A stretch of DNA of 64,000 bases from Gonapodya prolifera JEL478. Its lineage: Eukaryota > Monoblepharomycota > Monoblepharidomycetes > Monoblepharidales > Gonapodyaceae. The stretch covers positions 124,001 to 188,000 of the forward strand of contig KQ965808.1 in the NCBI GenBank assembly GCA_001574975.1, read 5' to 3'. Shown here piece by piece: positions 11,601-21,022 of this stretch. The notes under the pieces are model-generated. The model did no database searches and was not told where the DNA came from. It worked only from the letters and a program-made list of their open reading frames with translations. Positions within the stretch are counted from its first letter, which is position 1; every line of letters begins with the position of its first letter. A program made the translations under genes and the position numbers.

Positions 11601-12750
11601 TTGGTCTACAGAATGCTGTGTGCTCGATTCGGACGTTTGTGCGTGTGGCTTGTGAGGGCTTGTGTGGTAACCGCAGGTACCTTTCGCTTTCTGCTTATCC
11701 CCTGCCAGACTCTATCTGGCTCGGTCAAGGCCACTGCACACCCACCTCCACACTCCTCGAAGTCGCCACACTCGACTTCCCCACTGACCCCACTCCCGCC
11801 GTCCACCTCCAAGCTCCCCACTTCGAATCACTGGGAGTCGGACAACGACGAGCCCGGAAAGACGACTGCCCCGTCGTCGCCCGAATATTAGGACGAAGGC
11901 AAGATATACACGTGCCCGTACAAGGGGTGCGGGAGATCGGCCAGGAGAGCCCATAATATTGCGAGCCATATCGCGACATGAGTTTGGAACGTGGAGAGGT
12001 GTGCCGAGTATTGACTGACGTTGCTATGTATAAGGTGGTCGGTGGTCGTTTCCACGGGGTGTCACTGCACCTCGCTACGACGGAACTCTAAAGTCACATG
12101 GACGAACGGCCGCACCTCTGCGAGGACTGCAAAATGGCTCTCGGGCGCAAACATGATCTTTCCCGGTACGTCCCCCGTTCTCCCCTACCCTTTCCCACCC
12201 TTTCACTAAAGTATATATCACCCCAGTACCACACCCTCCTCCGCAACCGGACACGAGCGAATCCACAGCCGGGTCCAACCGCAAAGCGGATGAATATGAT
12301 CTGTCCAACAAACCCGCCCTTGAAAGTCTCAGCCATGCAAAATTTATCTCAAAGGCAAACCATACTCTTCGTATGTAAAATTGTACTCTAAATATTCCGA
12401 CCCCACTGCCCAATTGTCCGTCAAATCTCAAACTCTTCCGAAAACGACACCAGGCCGCACCTTCACTTGAACAAACCTCGCGTTCATGAACTCCGCTTGG
12501 TCGCTTTCCCACGCCACGGGTGCGTCGCTTGATGGACCGTCTGTGAAGCGCGCGGCGTCAGAGCAGGAACAGGCAGGACAGGAGGGAGAATCCGGTTCCT
12601 GTCAAGGTCGACTGGGATCGAACGCACCGACAACCTCGTACTCCAACACTCCCCCACCTCCCATCCCCGCCTCTCTCCTCCCACTCCCAACTTTCACATC
12701 CAAGGGACCGGTCTTCATTCTCAGCGACCCCATCCCGGTGTCAGACTGAG
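11601..12750 (+). pseudogene. Decayed C2H2 zinc-finger transcription factor
   Basis: Two adjacent C2H2 fingers can be read. Finger 1 is YTCPYKGCGRSARRAHNIAS-H-IAT with its second His in the next exon; finger 2 begins ERPHLCEDCKMALGRKHDLS and would be completed by H-ERI-H. The linker HMDERPH matches the usual TGEKP-type linker. Three lesions sit at critical points. An in-frame TAG lies just before finger 1 (after SPEY, at 11888-11890). The donor expected after the codons for IA-T reads ATGAGT instead of GTGAGT (about 11977). The acceptor expected just before the HERIH codons reads GG instead of AG (about 12260). Upstream Ser/Pro-rich (11700-11887) and downstream sequence (12486-12750) look like the low-complexity flanks usual in fungal regulators. 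Confidence 0.65.
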
Positions 12751-12916
12751 TCGCCGCAGCTGAGACAAAAGGGTACGGCGGCATCGCGTTGGGATCGTCG
12801 AAAGGGTCGGCGGGCGTTGGTGGGAGACCGGTGGACTAGGTTAGTTTGTGGATCTGTGGGGTTGGTGTCAACGTGCAAAGGATACGAAAGGGGTCGGACC
12901 TGGACGGGAGTGCGTT

Positions 12917-13877
12917 CTAATTAAAATATACCTCACAGCTGCAGTGAACAGACACCTGAGCCGACGGTGGGACAGCAAACCAAGAAAATGGAAATACTGG
13001 TGATAGGGGGATGAATCCGATCTGGTTCGAGATGATATTAGTACTGCTGGTGCACGCGGAGGTACTGATGACATTCAGACGCCCAAAAGAGAAAGCACTC
13101 ACCCGAGGAATCCACAGCCCAACTGTCGCCGTGCCACGCGGTTTGAACGTGAACCAGCGTCCGCGCGCATCTGGCTCTCGAGGAGTGGTGGACGAGTTCT
13201 CCGCCCCGTCGTGATTCACGTTGAGAATAATGGTGGCAACCTGGACTCCAGTGTGGACGAGGAACAGGTCCTGCCACGCCCAATATTGTCCAATGATTCC
13301 ACTTGGAACCCTTGCTATCATCATTCCAAGGTAAAATCCCCCGAGAATGATTCCAAGGACCTGACTGGCTCATAGCGAACGGTTTTATGAGGTCGTTAAC
13401 CGCGGTTCCCCACCCAACGAGAAGGCAGAAGAACTGAAACAAAGGAAACATGTTTGCCCTCATGAGTCCCTGCGCGAGTACTGCTACCATGAGGACACCG
13501 AACTGGAACAACAACAAGGTTCGCTGAGGCCACACGTCGCCCGCGGGGATGTACAGGAGCATTCCGACGGAGAACCCGCCCTGGACGAGTGCCTGAAGGG
13601 ATCCAGTCGAGGATTCCGGGGCCCCGAAGTAGTCTCGCAGAGTCGGCATGATGGGTTGGAGGAAGTAATTGTTCTGAACGCTGACGCAGCCGGCGAAGGC
13701 GAGGATGAGGTTTAGAGTCATGCAGATGCCAGGAGGCGTGTCCTGTGCATGTCAAGGCTCCGCGATGGAGCTCTCCTTGTCCCCGATTTCGGCATGCTCT
13801 GTGGTCGGCGCGATTGGCGTCTCCACCTTCTCCTCCTCGGCAGGGGCAATAAAGCGCTTCTCCTTCTCCTGCTCCAT
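12917..13877 (-). pseudogene. Decayed MFS (DHA1-type) transporter, N-terminal half
   Basis: From 13877 a hydrophilic N-terminus reads MEQEKEKRFIAPAEEEKVET and continues to ESSIAEP. An in-frame TGA follows, after which the same frame continues into transmembrane helix 1 (CMTLNLILAFAGCVSVQNNY). Helices 2-4 follow: LQPIMPTLRDYFGAPESSTG, LQALVQGGFSVGMLLYIPAGD and PLFQFFCLLVGWGTAVNDL. Near 13370 the frame shifts; the loop that normally holds a basic RGR-type motif is missing, and VLGIILGGFYLGMMIARVPS continues in another frame. After TIILN (about 13230) nothing of the C-terminal six helices is recognisable. The family resembles bacterial-type drug-efflux MFS carriers, so transfer from bacteria is possible but unproven. 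Confidence 0.7.
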
Positions 13878-14057
13878 AATAGTACCAGCACTCTACCGCG
13901 TGCAGCTTCTTCTTTGCGATGGCGGCCATTTTGTGACAAGATTCCTCGGCAACGCTCGACTCAACCTCGGCATCGAAAAAGCTCCGGACCTGCGGACCGA
14001 CACCAACGCCCGACCCCTGAGAGTCCCCCAAAAATGGCAGTGTTTGCGCAACTACAG

Positions 14058-15704
14058 TTATGGAACTGCTACGAGGAGAGCGTTATATGATACCATTTGG
14101 TCCATTCCACCAAATGCGAAGTCCACTTTTATGTACTCGGCAAGCCCTTCGTCCAACGTTTCTTGCCCATCGTCCTCCTCCCCCTCCTCCTCCTCGTCTT
14201 CCTCTCCGTCATCGTCCACTTCTCGACGGCATTCAGATCGTGCAGCGCGGCGGTCACGGCCTCCTCGTTTATCTTTGCCTCCGCGCCGGTCTCCCCCCTT
14301 CCGAGACTTTCCATGGTTCTTCCACTCGCTCTGTTTTGCTGGCATGACTCGACTTTCTCGGGGTTGCGCGTTTTTGAGACTTGTGAAGGGAGGGAGCCCC
14401 AGCCGCTTCCTTCGTTTCCGCTCCTCCACACCCGCCGCGATCCAGACGTGAACCTCGGAGAAGCCAGCGTCCTCCAGCGCCTCCTTGAGCTCCAAAAGTG
14501 TATACACACGAAATCGGTAGGTGAAGGCTCGTGGTAAGGACGAGCCGTCCGGGAATGAGAAGGATAGTTCGATTCGGACCGTGGATGTGAGTGGGTCGTA
14601 CGGTAGTTGCGTGAAGGTGTACTGCCGGGTACGGTATGAAATCAGTAATTTGGAGCAAGTAGGTGCCACGTGATCAGAGCCGCGAGAACTTACGGTGAAA
14701 TCTGGGAACTTCCTCTGGAATAATCGCGCAGTAGACGTCAAAGTAGCTCCTCGGTTCCCATTATCTCGATTGCGTCCGACATTGTTATCCCTTCTTGCGA
14801 ACGCGTCTCGGGTGGAGAAGTCTGTGCCCAACTGCTCTTGATTGCTGGAGTCATCTGAATCCTCTTGGTCTGCACCTCCCCGTCCACTCGAGTCCTCCTC
14901 CTCCTGAATGTCTGATTCTCCAACTGCAGTCGTAACGCTGCTTCCGCCAAACATGTCGATCATAAGAACCCCCCCGAGGTCTCCCGGGCCGGTGGGTTTC
15001 CTCAGTCCGTACTTTCGACACACTGTGAGGTATTCAACAAGTTGCAACCTTCTATGGAAGAAAAACATTGCGTAGTTGAAACTGCAGATAATGTCCGCTC
15101 GCGGTATCGCGGAAACGCCTGCTTTATGCTTGGGCTTTCCAGAATGCCCTCGCTGTCCGACGGCAAGTACGTCCCCAACCAGAAGTTCTACTCGTTCAAC
15201 TTCGGGACCAGCTTCTTCATCCACCTTGGTTCCCCCCAAGGTTTGGCCCATCCGCTCTTGCGCGTACCGAACCACTTCAGGGTCAATGTCCACACCGAAA
15301 GCTCTCCTCCCAACGTGAGACTTGCACCAGTGCCTCGAAATCTGAGCAGTTCCACAAAAGTCCTCTCGAAGAATGAGTGGCGTGCGGGAATGCGCTCCAT
15401 CGGGGTCGGGGTCCGAGTCTTCATCATCCTCTGAACTCCCCGCTTCGGATTCCGTCACATCCCCGTAGCTAGGGGGTTCCTTCCGCCGTCTCGGCATCTG
15501 TGCTACCTCCGCGTAGAACTTTTCCATGTTGCGAACTTCCTCTCGCGGGGACTGGACGGCCCGGTGGTAGATGTCGTACTTGTCAACAGTTGCCGCCATC
15601 GAGGAGGACGGGGCGAAGCCATCCGAACCGTGATTGGATGAAGCCTTAAGGCCCATCTCCGTGCTCCCTCGCGACTTTGTCGATTGCTGTTTTTTCTTGG
15701 GCAT
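14058..15704 (-). CDS. Class I SAM-dependent methyltransferase, fungal
   Basis: Open across 548 codons, but a consensus intron (14693-14622, 72 nt, stop-free and in frame) probably splits it, leaving 524 aa. Rossmann-type motifs: ILREDFCGTAQISRHWCKS (motif I region), AFGVDIDPEVVRYAQERM (acidic ribose-binding loop), VELLVGDVLAV and RADIICSFNYAMFFFHRR (motif IV/V region). Then comes a second subdomain with YDPLTSTVRIELSFSFPDG and TYRFRVYTLLELKEALEDAG. Acidic Ser/Asp-rich inserts (about 90-115 and 275-310) and a Lys/Arg-rich then Glu-rich stretch near the C-terminus enlarge it. The substrate is unknown. The N-terminus MPKKKQQSTKSRG is strongly basic, so nuclear or nucleolar location is possible. 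Confidence 0.8.
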   Translation of the reverse strand: MPKKKQQSTKSRGSTEMGLKASSNHGSDGFAPSSSMAATVDKYDIYHRAVQSPREEVRNMEKFYAEVAQMPRRRKEPPSYGDVTESEAGSSEDDEDSDPDPDGAHSRTPLILREDFCGTAQISRHWCKSHVGRRAFGVDIDPEVVRYAQERMGQTLGGTKVDEEAGPEVERVELLVGDVLAVGQRGHSGKPKHKAGVSAIPRADIICSFNYAMFFFHRRLQLVEYLTVCRKYGLRKPTGPGDLGGVLMIDMFGGSSVTTAVGESDIQEEEDSSGRGGADQEDSDDSSNQEQLGTDFSTRDAFARRDNNVGRNRDNGNRGATLTSTARLFQRKFPDFTVSSRGSDHVAPTCSKLLISYRTRQYTFTQLPYDPLTSTVRIELSFSFPDGSSLPRAFTYRFRVYTLLELKEALEDAGFSEVHVWIAAGVEERKRRKRLGLPPFTSLKNAQPRESRVMPAKQSEWKNHGKSRKGGDRRGGKDKRGGRDRRAARSECRREVDDDGEEDEEEEGEEDDGQETLDEGLAEYIKVDFAFGGMDQMVSYNALLVAVP

Positions 15705-15879
15705 GGATCGTTTGGACAGTTGGCTGCCTCGGTTTTCTTTCCAATTGTCAGTACTTCACCCCAAAACCAGTAGATGAAAAACCCAGTCGCTCCTATCGCA
15801 ACGTATCTTCGACCCCGTATAAGATGACAGGTGATTGGAGGTACGGATATGAAGAAATCAATAAAAAAGTGAAATAATA

Positions 15880-16511
15880 GAGAGTTTGCGCAAAGCCAAA
15901 ATTTACCGTAAATTTTACTGTAGAGCCTCTGTGGCGCAGTCCCGAGTAAATTTTGACGGTGAAAATATACCCTGGGATGGCCCCACAGGAGATTCAATAT
16001 CCTCGACAATTTTCTCGTCGATTTNACGCAGAATCTCACAATCTGCGCCGCAATCGGAGAGAATGGATTACAGAGGTCAGTTCTACCGTCCCGTGTGAAG
16101 TTTTACCTCTCCCTCGTCGCTGTNTTGACATCCACCCGACTAAATCTGTCACAGAACAAGTTAGATTAACAAAATAACTGTCTCAGAGCATCGATCCTTA
16201 CCGGAAATGATAAAATAATCCGCATCGCTCAATGATTCCAGGTCCAGCGGTTCCAATGTGAGACTCCGGATTGAGGGCGGCNNNNNNNNNNNNNNNNNNN
16301 NNNNNNNNNNNNNNNNNNNNNNNNNNAGTGATGCGTCCTCCTCAGCTGTATCTGCTTCCACTGCCATGGGATGGTATCGCAGCATATTGGTGTGGTATTG
16401 AGGGACGGCGCACAGTACATTTCTTATGATGCGCAAACTAAAATGTACTCAATAATTCCTCGTGTGCCTCAGTAAACTTTACGGTAAAGTTTTTTTTTTG
16501 CGCAAACTCTC
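15880..16511. mobile_element. TA-flanked element with terminal inverted repeats (MITE-like)
   Basis: The left end begins GAGAGTTTGCGCAAA (15880) and the right end is its exact reverse complement ending at 16511. Similarity continues inward for about 45 nt (a TTTACCGTAAA.TTTACTG-type block on both sides). Both ends abut TA (15878-15879, 16512-16513), as expected for Tc1/mariner-like target duplication. About 630 nt long, interrupted by 45 N and two single N, with no transposase frame visible. It lies between the methyltransferase and a tRNA gene. Confidence 0.65.
16282..16326. other. Assembly gap (45 N)
   Basis: Run of N inside the inverted-repeat element; single N also at 16025 and 16123. 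The gap size may be arbitrary. Confidence 0.95.
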
Positions 16512-16554
16512 TAATATACGCAAAATGCTTCATTTCTGGAATGAGCGATAGAGG

Positions 16555-16627
16555 GTCTGCTTAGCGCAGTGGTTAGCGCGTCTGCTTTACACGCAGAAGG
16601 TCGTGAGTTCAATCCTCACAGTGGACA
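16555..16627 (+). tRNA. tRNA-Val (anticodon UAC)
   Basis: A full cloverleaf can be drawn. Acceptor strand GTCTGCT pairs with AGTGGAC (two G-U pairs). D-stem is GCGC/GCGC with loop AGTGGTTA. Anticodon stem is TCTGC/GCAGA with loop TTTACAC, so the anticodon is TAC. T-stem is GTGAG/CTCAC with loop TTCAATC, and the discriminator is A. The gene has no intron. A run of five T (16629-16633) follows as the RNA polymerase III terminator. A-box-like TAGCGCAGTGG and B-box-like GTTCAATCC are in place. Confidence 0.93.
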
Positions 16628-17176
16628 CTTTTTGTCTTGTGGTGTGTTCGGGACTCCTTTTGGGTTGTGGGATGTCAATTGGGAGGGTCTTCGCTTTGCC
16701 GGCCGGAACCAAGCCGGAGCACAGACCATACTCCGTTGATCTGCTGCCACCCGTGACTTGTGTTCACCACCTGGGAACACTGTCTCTGTTGGGGCACGCC
16801 TGGATTGCCGGACTTGGTCTCTGCCTGCCTTCCACACCCTATGGCCTGCGTGAGCGAGGAGAAGGCGGGAGTAGCAGTTGTCTAAGCAACCTTCGCAGAT
16901 ATAACACGGACGTGGTGTTCCTGGAAGGCACAGAAGCGTACAGCCAAATGGCAAAGCTTACTTCATAAATTGCACTGCAACGGTGAAATCATTTGAAGTG
17001 CTCACAGCTGGCCCTCATGCTTTATGCAATTTTGTGTGGGGATTCATAATCGTTCCTTCAAAACTAACTTAAGAAACCTTCATTGAAAACAACCCAGCGA
17101 CGAGATGACACATGGACGATTGTGGCAGCAAGCGATAGCAAAGCTCCACCATTCCACTGGCTCCTTTTCCTTATCG
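16628..17176. other. Intergenic, tRNA-Val to thioesterase
   Basis: Apart from the tRNA terminator I see no feature. A 121-codon plus-strand open frame here overlaps the tRNA itself and has no motif, so it is not annotated. An alternative upstream ATG of the thioesterase lies at 17105. Confidence 0.4.
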
Positions 17177-19202
17177 ATGATTCGTCTTAGAAGGGCTTCT
17201 CTTCGGTTTTCCAACGTCGAATTTATCTGTCAACGATCCTTCAGCTCAACCCCTCCCCCTTCCCGCCCCACCGATGGTGTAACGGGAAACGGGGAAGCGC
17301 TGACGCCCCACTCTTGGAAGAAATACACCCAACATCCGTTTCGAGCATCGAGCGCGAGCATCGCCCGTTACCTTGGAGATTTCAACCCGACCAAGGTCGA
17401 ACAGAAGACAATAACTCCGCTCACTCCCCGACGAATGAAGGACTCTTACATATCAGATGTCATTCCGTTTCAGTCTAACCCTGCGGTGCTGGAAGACTAT
17501 CTCAACCCGTACGGGGGAATTCGCATTGGGAAGCTCCTCGAGGACATTGACGCGTTCAGCGGTGCGATTGCGTACAAGCACCTTGGAGGGCTCAGTGGGG
17601 CAGAGCTTCCTACTGTAGTGACCGCTTCCGTGGAGCGATTGGATATGGTGGGGAAAGTGTCGGTGAGTTTGTCTGCATACGGTTTTCAGCCGATTGGTCC
17701 AACTAAAATTTCGATAACCTTGCTCGCACTATTGAGCCGGACTTGGACTTGATGCTCAGTGGAAATGTCACCTGGGTCGGTCGCAGGTAAAGCAATTTGC
17801 AATTAGCGACCAACGTCTTAGGGTCACACGAAACCGGTTTATGGAAACAGTTCAATCGAGATTTCTGTGCGACTCGAATCAATCCAGGGTCAAGGAAAGC
17901 CGCCGAGCTTGTGCCTTCTCACCAGATTTGTTATGGTGCAGTTTGAAATGTTTCGATGCTCGCGGCTCGAGCTCAATATTATCATCTTGATTACGGGATC
18001 AACAAATTAGGTTGCTCGAAACCGTGAGCGTCAAAGCTATTATGGGTTTGCGCCCACGTTGTCCTTTCGCGTGATACTTATATTTCTGTTTCTAGCTGCC
18101 ACTGGGAAGTCTGCCCCAGTAAACCCGCTCGTCTTAGAGACTGACGAAGAACGGCGGATCTTTGCAGAAGGAGAAGGTACGTTGGCTTACGGCTCCACAA
18201 GAGTATTCGCATCTTTTGGGCGACGATGGAAGGTCTCTCGATAATCCAAGGCATTATTTCTGTGCTTCTCCGAGGAATGCAGCGGGCTACAACGTAAAGT
18301 GGTAGCTGATAAATTCCACTTTACCAGACCACAAGGCTTCTCGCCTTCTTCTCACCCAGACTGACGTCTTCAAGACGCCACCAACACCGGAAGAATCCGC
18401 GGTTGTTCACAAACTTTGTCTCGAAGGCGCTGCTCAGCGTCAACTTACTCAGTTGCCAAGTGGTTCTCACCATGGGAGACTCGTTCTGATGTCAGAAACT
18501 GTTACGGACAGTGTAAAAGTGACGTATCCAAGTGACAGGTGAGCAGAGTGATCGCTCTTTATAAATCACACCAAAGGGTCGTCCACGAAACCTGACTTTT
18601 TAGAAACATGCACGGGAAGATTTTCGGAGGCTTCCTAATGAGCCAAGCGTTTGAACTCGCTTATGGTACGTGAAGTCGGGTGTCGTTCTCCCAAATCCCT
18701 GCCGCGCTACAACCGCACATTCCGTTCACCATTACAGCAACCGCGTGGAGCTTTACACGAAACAGACCATTGTTTCTCTCTCTGGATGACGTTTTGTTCC
18801 TCCATCCTGTCGAAATCGGCAGTGTTCTCGAGTTCCGGGCCCAAGTTACATACGCACCTCCGCCAGAAACGAAGAAGTCTGACGGCACATCGTTCAAGAG
18901 CTTTGTTGTTTCCGTGCGGTGTGATGTGATCGAGCCAGCAGAAGGTGATTTACCATATTTGTTGCGTTCACCAAATCGTCTAATTTGTAATCTCCACCTG
19001 CGAAGGAACGAGAAAGACCACCAACACTTTCTCCTTCATCTTCACCTCTTCTGACGCAAAGAATGCACATCTTCAGCCTCCAATACTTCGTCCTGAGACG
19101 TTTCTCGAGGCCATAGAGTTCATCGATGGAAAGAGACGCTGGGAAGCAGGTTGGAAACACACAAACGAGGCTCTTGAAAGTTCGAGGGTAGCTGAGTGGT
19201 AG
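17177..19202 (+). CDS. Acyl-CoA thioesterase, ACOT9-type (double hotdog), mitochondrial
   Basis: Multi-exon gene. The start MIRLRRASLRFSNVEFICQR at 17177 gives a classic mitochondrial presequence; an in-frame ATG at 17105 would add 24 residues. The first hotdog domain shows ISDVIPFQSNPAVLEDYLN, YGGIRIGKLLEDIDAFSGAI, LPTVVTASVERLDMV and LMLSGNVTWVGRS followed by SSIEISVRLESI. The second shows NMHGKIFGGFLMSQAFELAY, RPLFLSLDDVLFLHPVEIGS and LEFRAQVTYAP. It ends with ILRPETFLEAIEFIDGKRRW and a short hydrophilic tail to the TAG at 19200-19202. ACOT9-type enzymes hydrolyse acyl-CoA to free acid and CoA in mitochondria. About six introns are needed; I placed the main ones (after GKVS, after VGRS, after TYPSDR, after FELAY, after IEPAEG) but not every boundary precisely. 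Confidence 0.85.
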
Positions 19203-19295
19203 GAGCTTACAGCAGCGAGTTTTACTCGTATGAGGGTGAATGTTGCATATCAGTTGAAACGTAAACTTTATAATTTACTTGAACCTCTCGCCATT

Positions 19296-20667
19296 ATGGA
19301 ATCAGAATCTGACCCCAATCGTCTCATCTCCCCAAAGAAAAGCTCATTGGCCGCGCGATGTACCTCAATACCAGAGATTTTGTGCTGCATACTTCATTTT
19401 GTGGACAAATCAATGCCGAAGCTGGGTCAATTTGCTCTCGTTTGGTGAGTGAATCAGCCTTCCATTCACCGTTGCTCATCCCTCAAATTCTTTTCGTTGA
19501 TGGCTCTCGTGGTTCAGCAAGGCGTGGCATGGGTCGACAACAATCGCTAGTTGGCGGACTGTTGCAATCCGTGAAACCTACGACAAATTACTCAAATATG
19601 AGTACACCAGCCACTTGGTGGCCTGGTCCGTCGTTTAACGCCGCTATAATGCTCTTGGCCCGGAAAGGAAGTCGCTGGTGCGACCTCTGGTCGTGGACAT
19701 TCAACCTCGGGGGCTCCGCGAGGACGACATTGGAGAGGCGCTTTCTTTCCTAGAAGCGATCACCCCGTCAGTGAAGTCCTTCTCGTACTGCGACGGATTG
19801 GGTGGAAATTTGGCCACGTGGCTTCCAGTGATACAAAACGTTTACTGCCCACAAAGCACCTACCTTCGAAAGCTTGACCTGGGGCTCGGGAAGGAGCAGG
19901 ATGATTTCCTCGTCGACGCCATTTTAGGGAAGCTCGACACTTGACGCACCTCTCACTGGGTAATGTGGGAGAGTCACTATCATTTCCCAGCCTCGGCGGT
20001 TTGAAGGATTCTCTCCGCGAATTACGCCTGACCACACGATGTAGGAAGTCGGTCTTAAGTGCAGATGTGTATCAAAGCATTGCGACTCTTTCGAATCTCC
20101 GAAGCCTTGGGGTTTTTGGTGATGTTGATAACATTTTTCATCGAGCGAGGAAGTTGAAGTATCTGCGACAGATCATGCAGAATGGCCTCGGAGTTCGGCT
20201 ACGACCAGTTTCGCCTCGCATTTCAAGAAAACCTCCTTCCAGTGATCCGACGCTCTGATCACTTGCAGCTCAGGGTTCTGAACCTTTCACATGCTAATTG
20301 CTCTGACATCAATTTTGATGAACATCTCGCGAAATTTTGCCCCCAATTGGAAGTCTTGAAACTCAATAACTGCGAGATTGAAGAAGCTTCTACCATCATC
20401 TATTTCCTCCTGAAACTGGGACGCCTGAGAAAATTGAAATTGGAAGAAAATTGAATCAAATCGACGGATCGAGGTACTGCGCGCGTTGTTCAGCATCTTC
20501 TGACCAGTCGTGACCCGACACATTTCGTGGCTGATGATGACGTTATGGAGGACTTGGGACAATTGCTAGATGCAAAATATTCTAGTTGTGGACTCCACAC
20601 GGATGTTGATGCCAAGAATTGCAGATTTTGTGCGCGGGAACACCTTGAGTTAACGGACAAAGACTGA
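19296..20667 (+). pseudogene. F-box / leucine-rich-repeat protein, copy 1 (frame-broken)
   Basis: MESESDPNRLISPKKSS leads into an F-box (ARCTSIPEILCCILHFVDKS, then FALVW at a splice donor). The next exon carries the family block with a Trp (WHGSTTIASW-like, near 19520). LRR-type segments follow: LREDDIGEALSFLEAITPSV, YLRKLDLGLG, LTHLSLGNVGESLSFPSL, LRELRLTT, LRSLGVFGDV, LQLRVLNLSHANCSD and LEVLKLNNCEIEEAS. Reading them requires frame changes near 19940 and 20190-20260, and near 20455, that are not explained by introns. The C-terminus carries a NCRFCARE motif shared with copy 4. F-box proteins normally recruit substrates to SCF ubiquitin ligases. It is broken or the assembly has indels. Confidence 0.6.
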
Positions 20668-21022
20668 ACAGTTGATACTGTTTCAATCCCCAATATAAGT
20701 AATGCGTTTCCAGATGTTAACTAGACGAGTTGTGGCTCCTTGCTGGGCGGAAGGCATCTTCGACTAGACAACGTATCTAAATTACTGCTGCCACTGCTAC
20801 TGCTAGCTCAGCACCCAAAGTACAGTACCCAATAATTCAACCTCATGAATGCTGGCGTGAATTTATGTTCGTAAGCGATCAAGAGCCGTTGATTTGCAAA
20901 AATTGCGACGTCCCAAGTTTACACAAAGTAGCGCCAATGTACTATAACAAACGGTATATTCTATTCCAAGTACACGTCGACATGACCAACACAGGGTGCA
21001 GAGCTGCTGCGCAACGTCAATG
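20668..21022. other. Intergenic, convergent ends
   Basis: Lies between the 3' ends of an F-box/LRR copy (plus) and an unrecognised gene (minus). I see nothing assignable. Confidence 0.4.

Noticed and set aside
15940-15970. tRNA-like GTGGCGCAGT within the inverted-repeat element
   Set aside because: No cloverleaf can be drawn around it; resemblance to an A-box only.
16603-16968. 121-codon plus-strand open frame
   Set aside because: Starts inside the tRNA-Val gene and has no recognisable motif.
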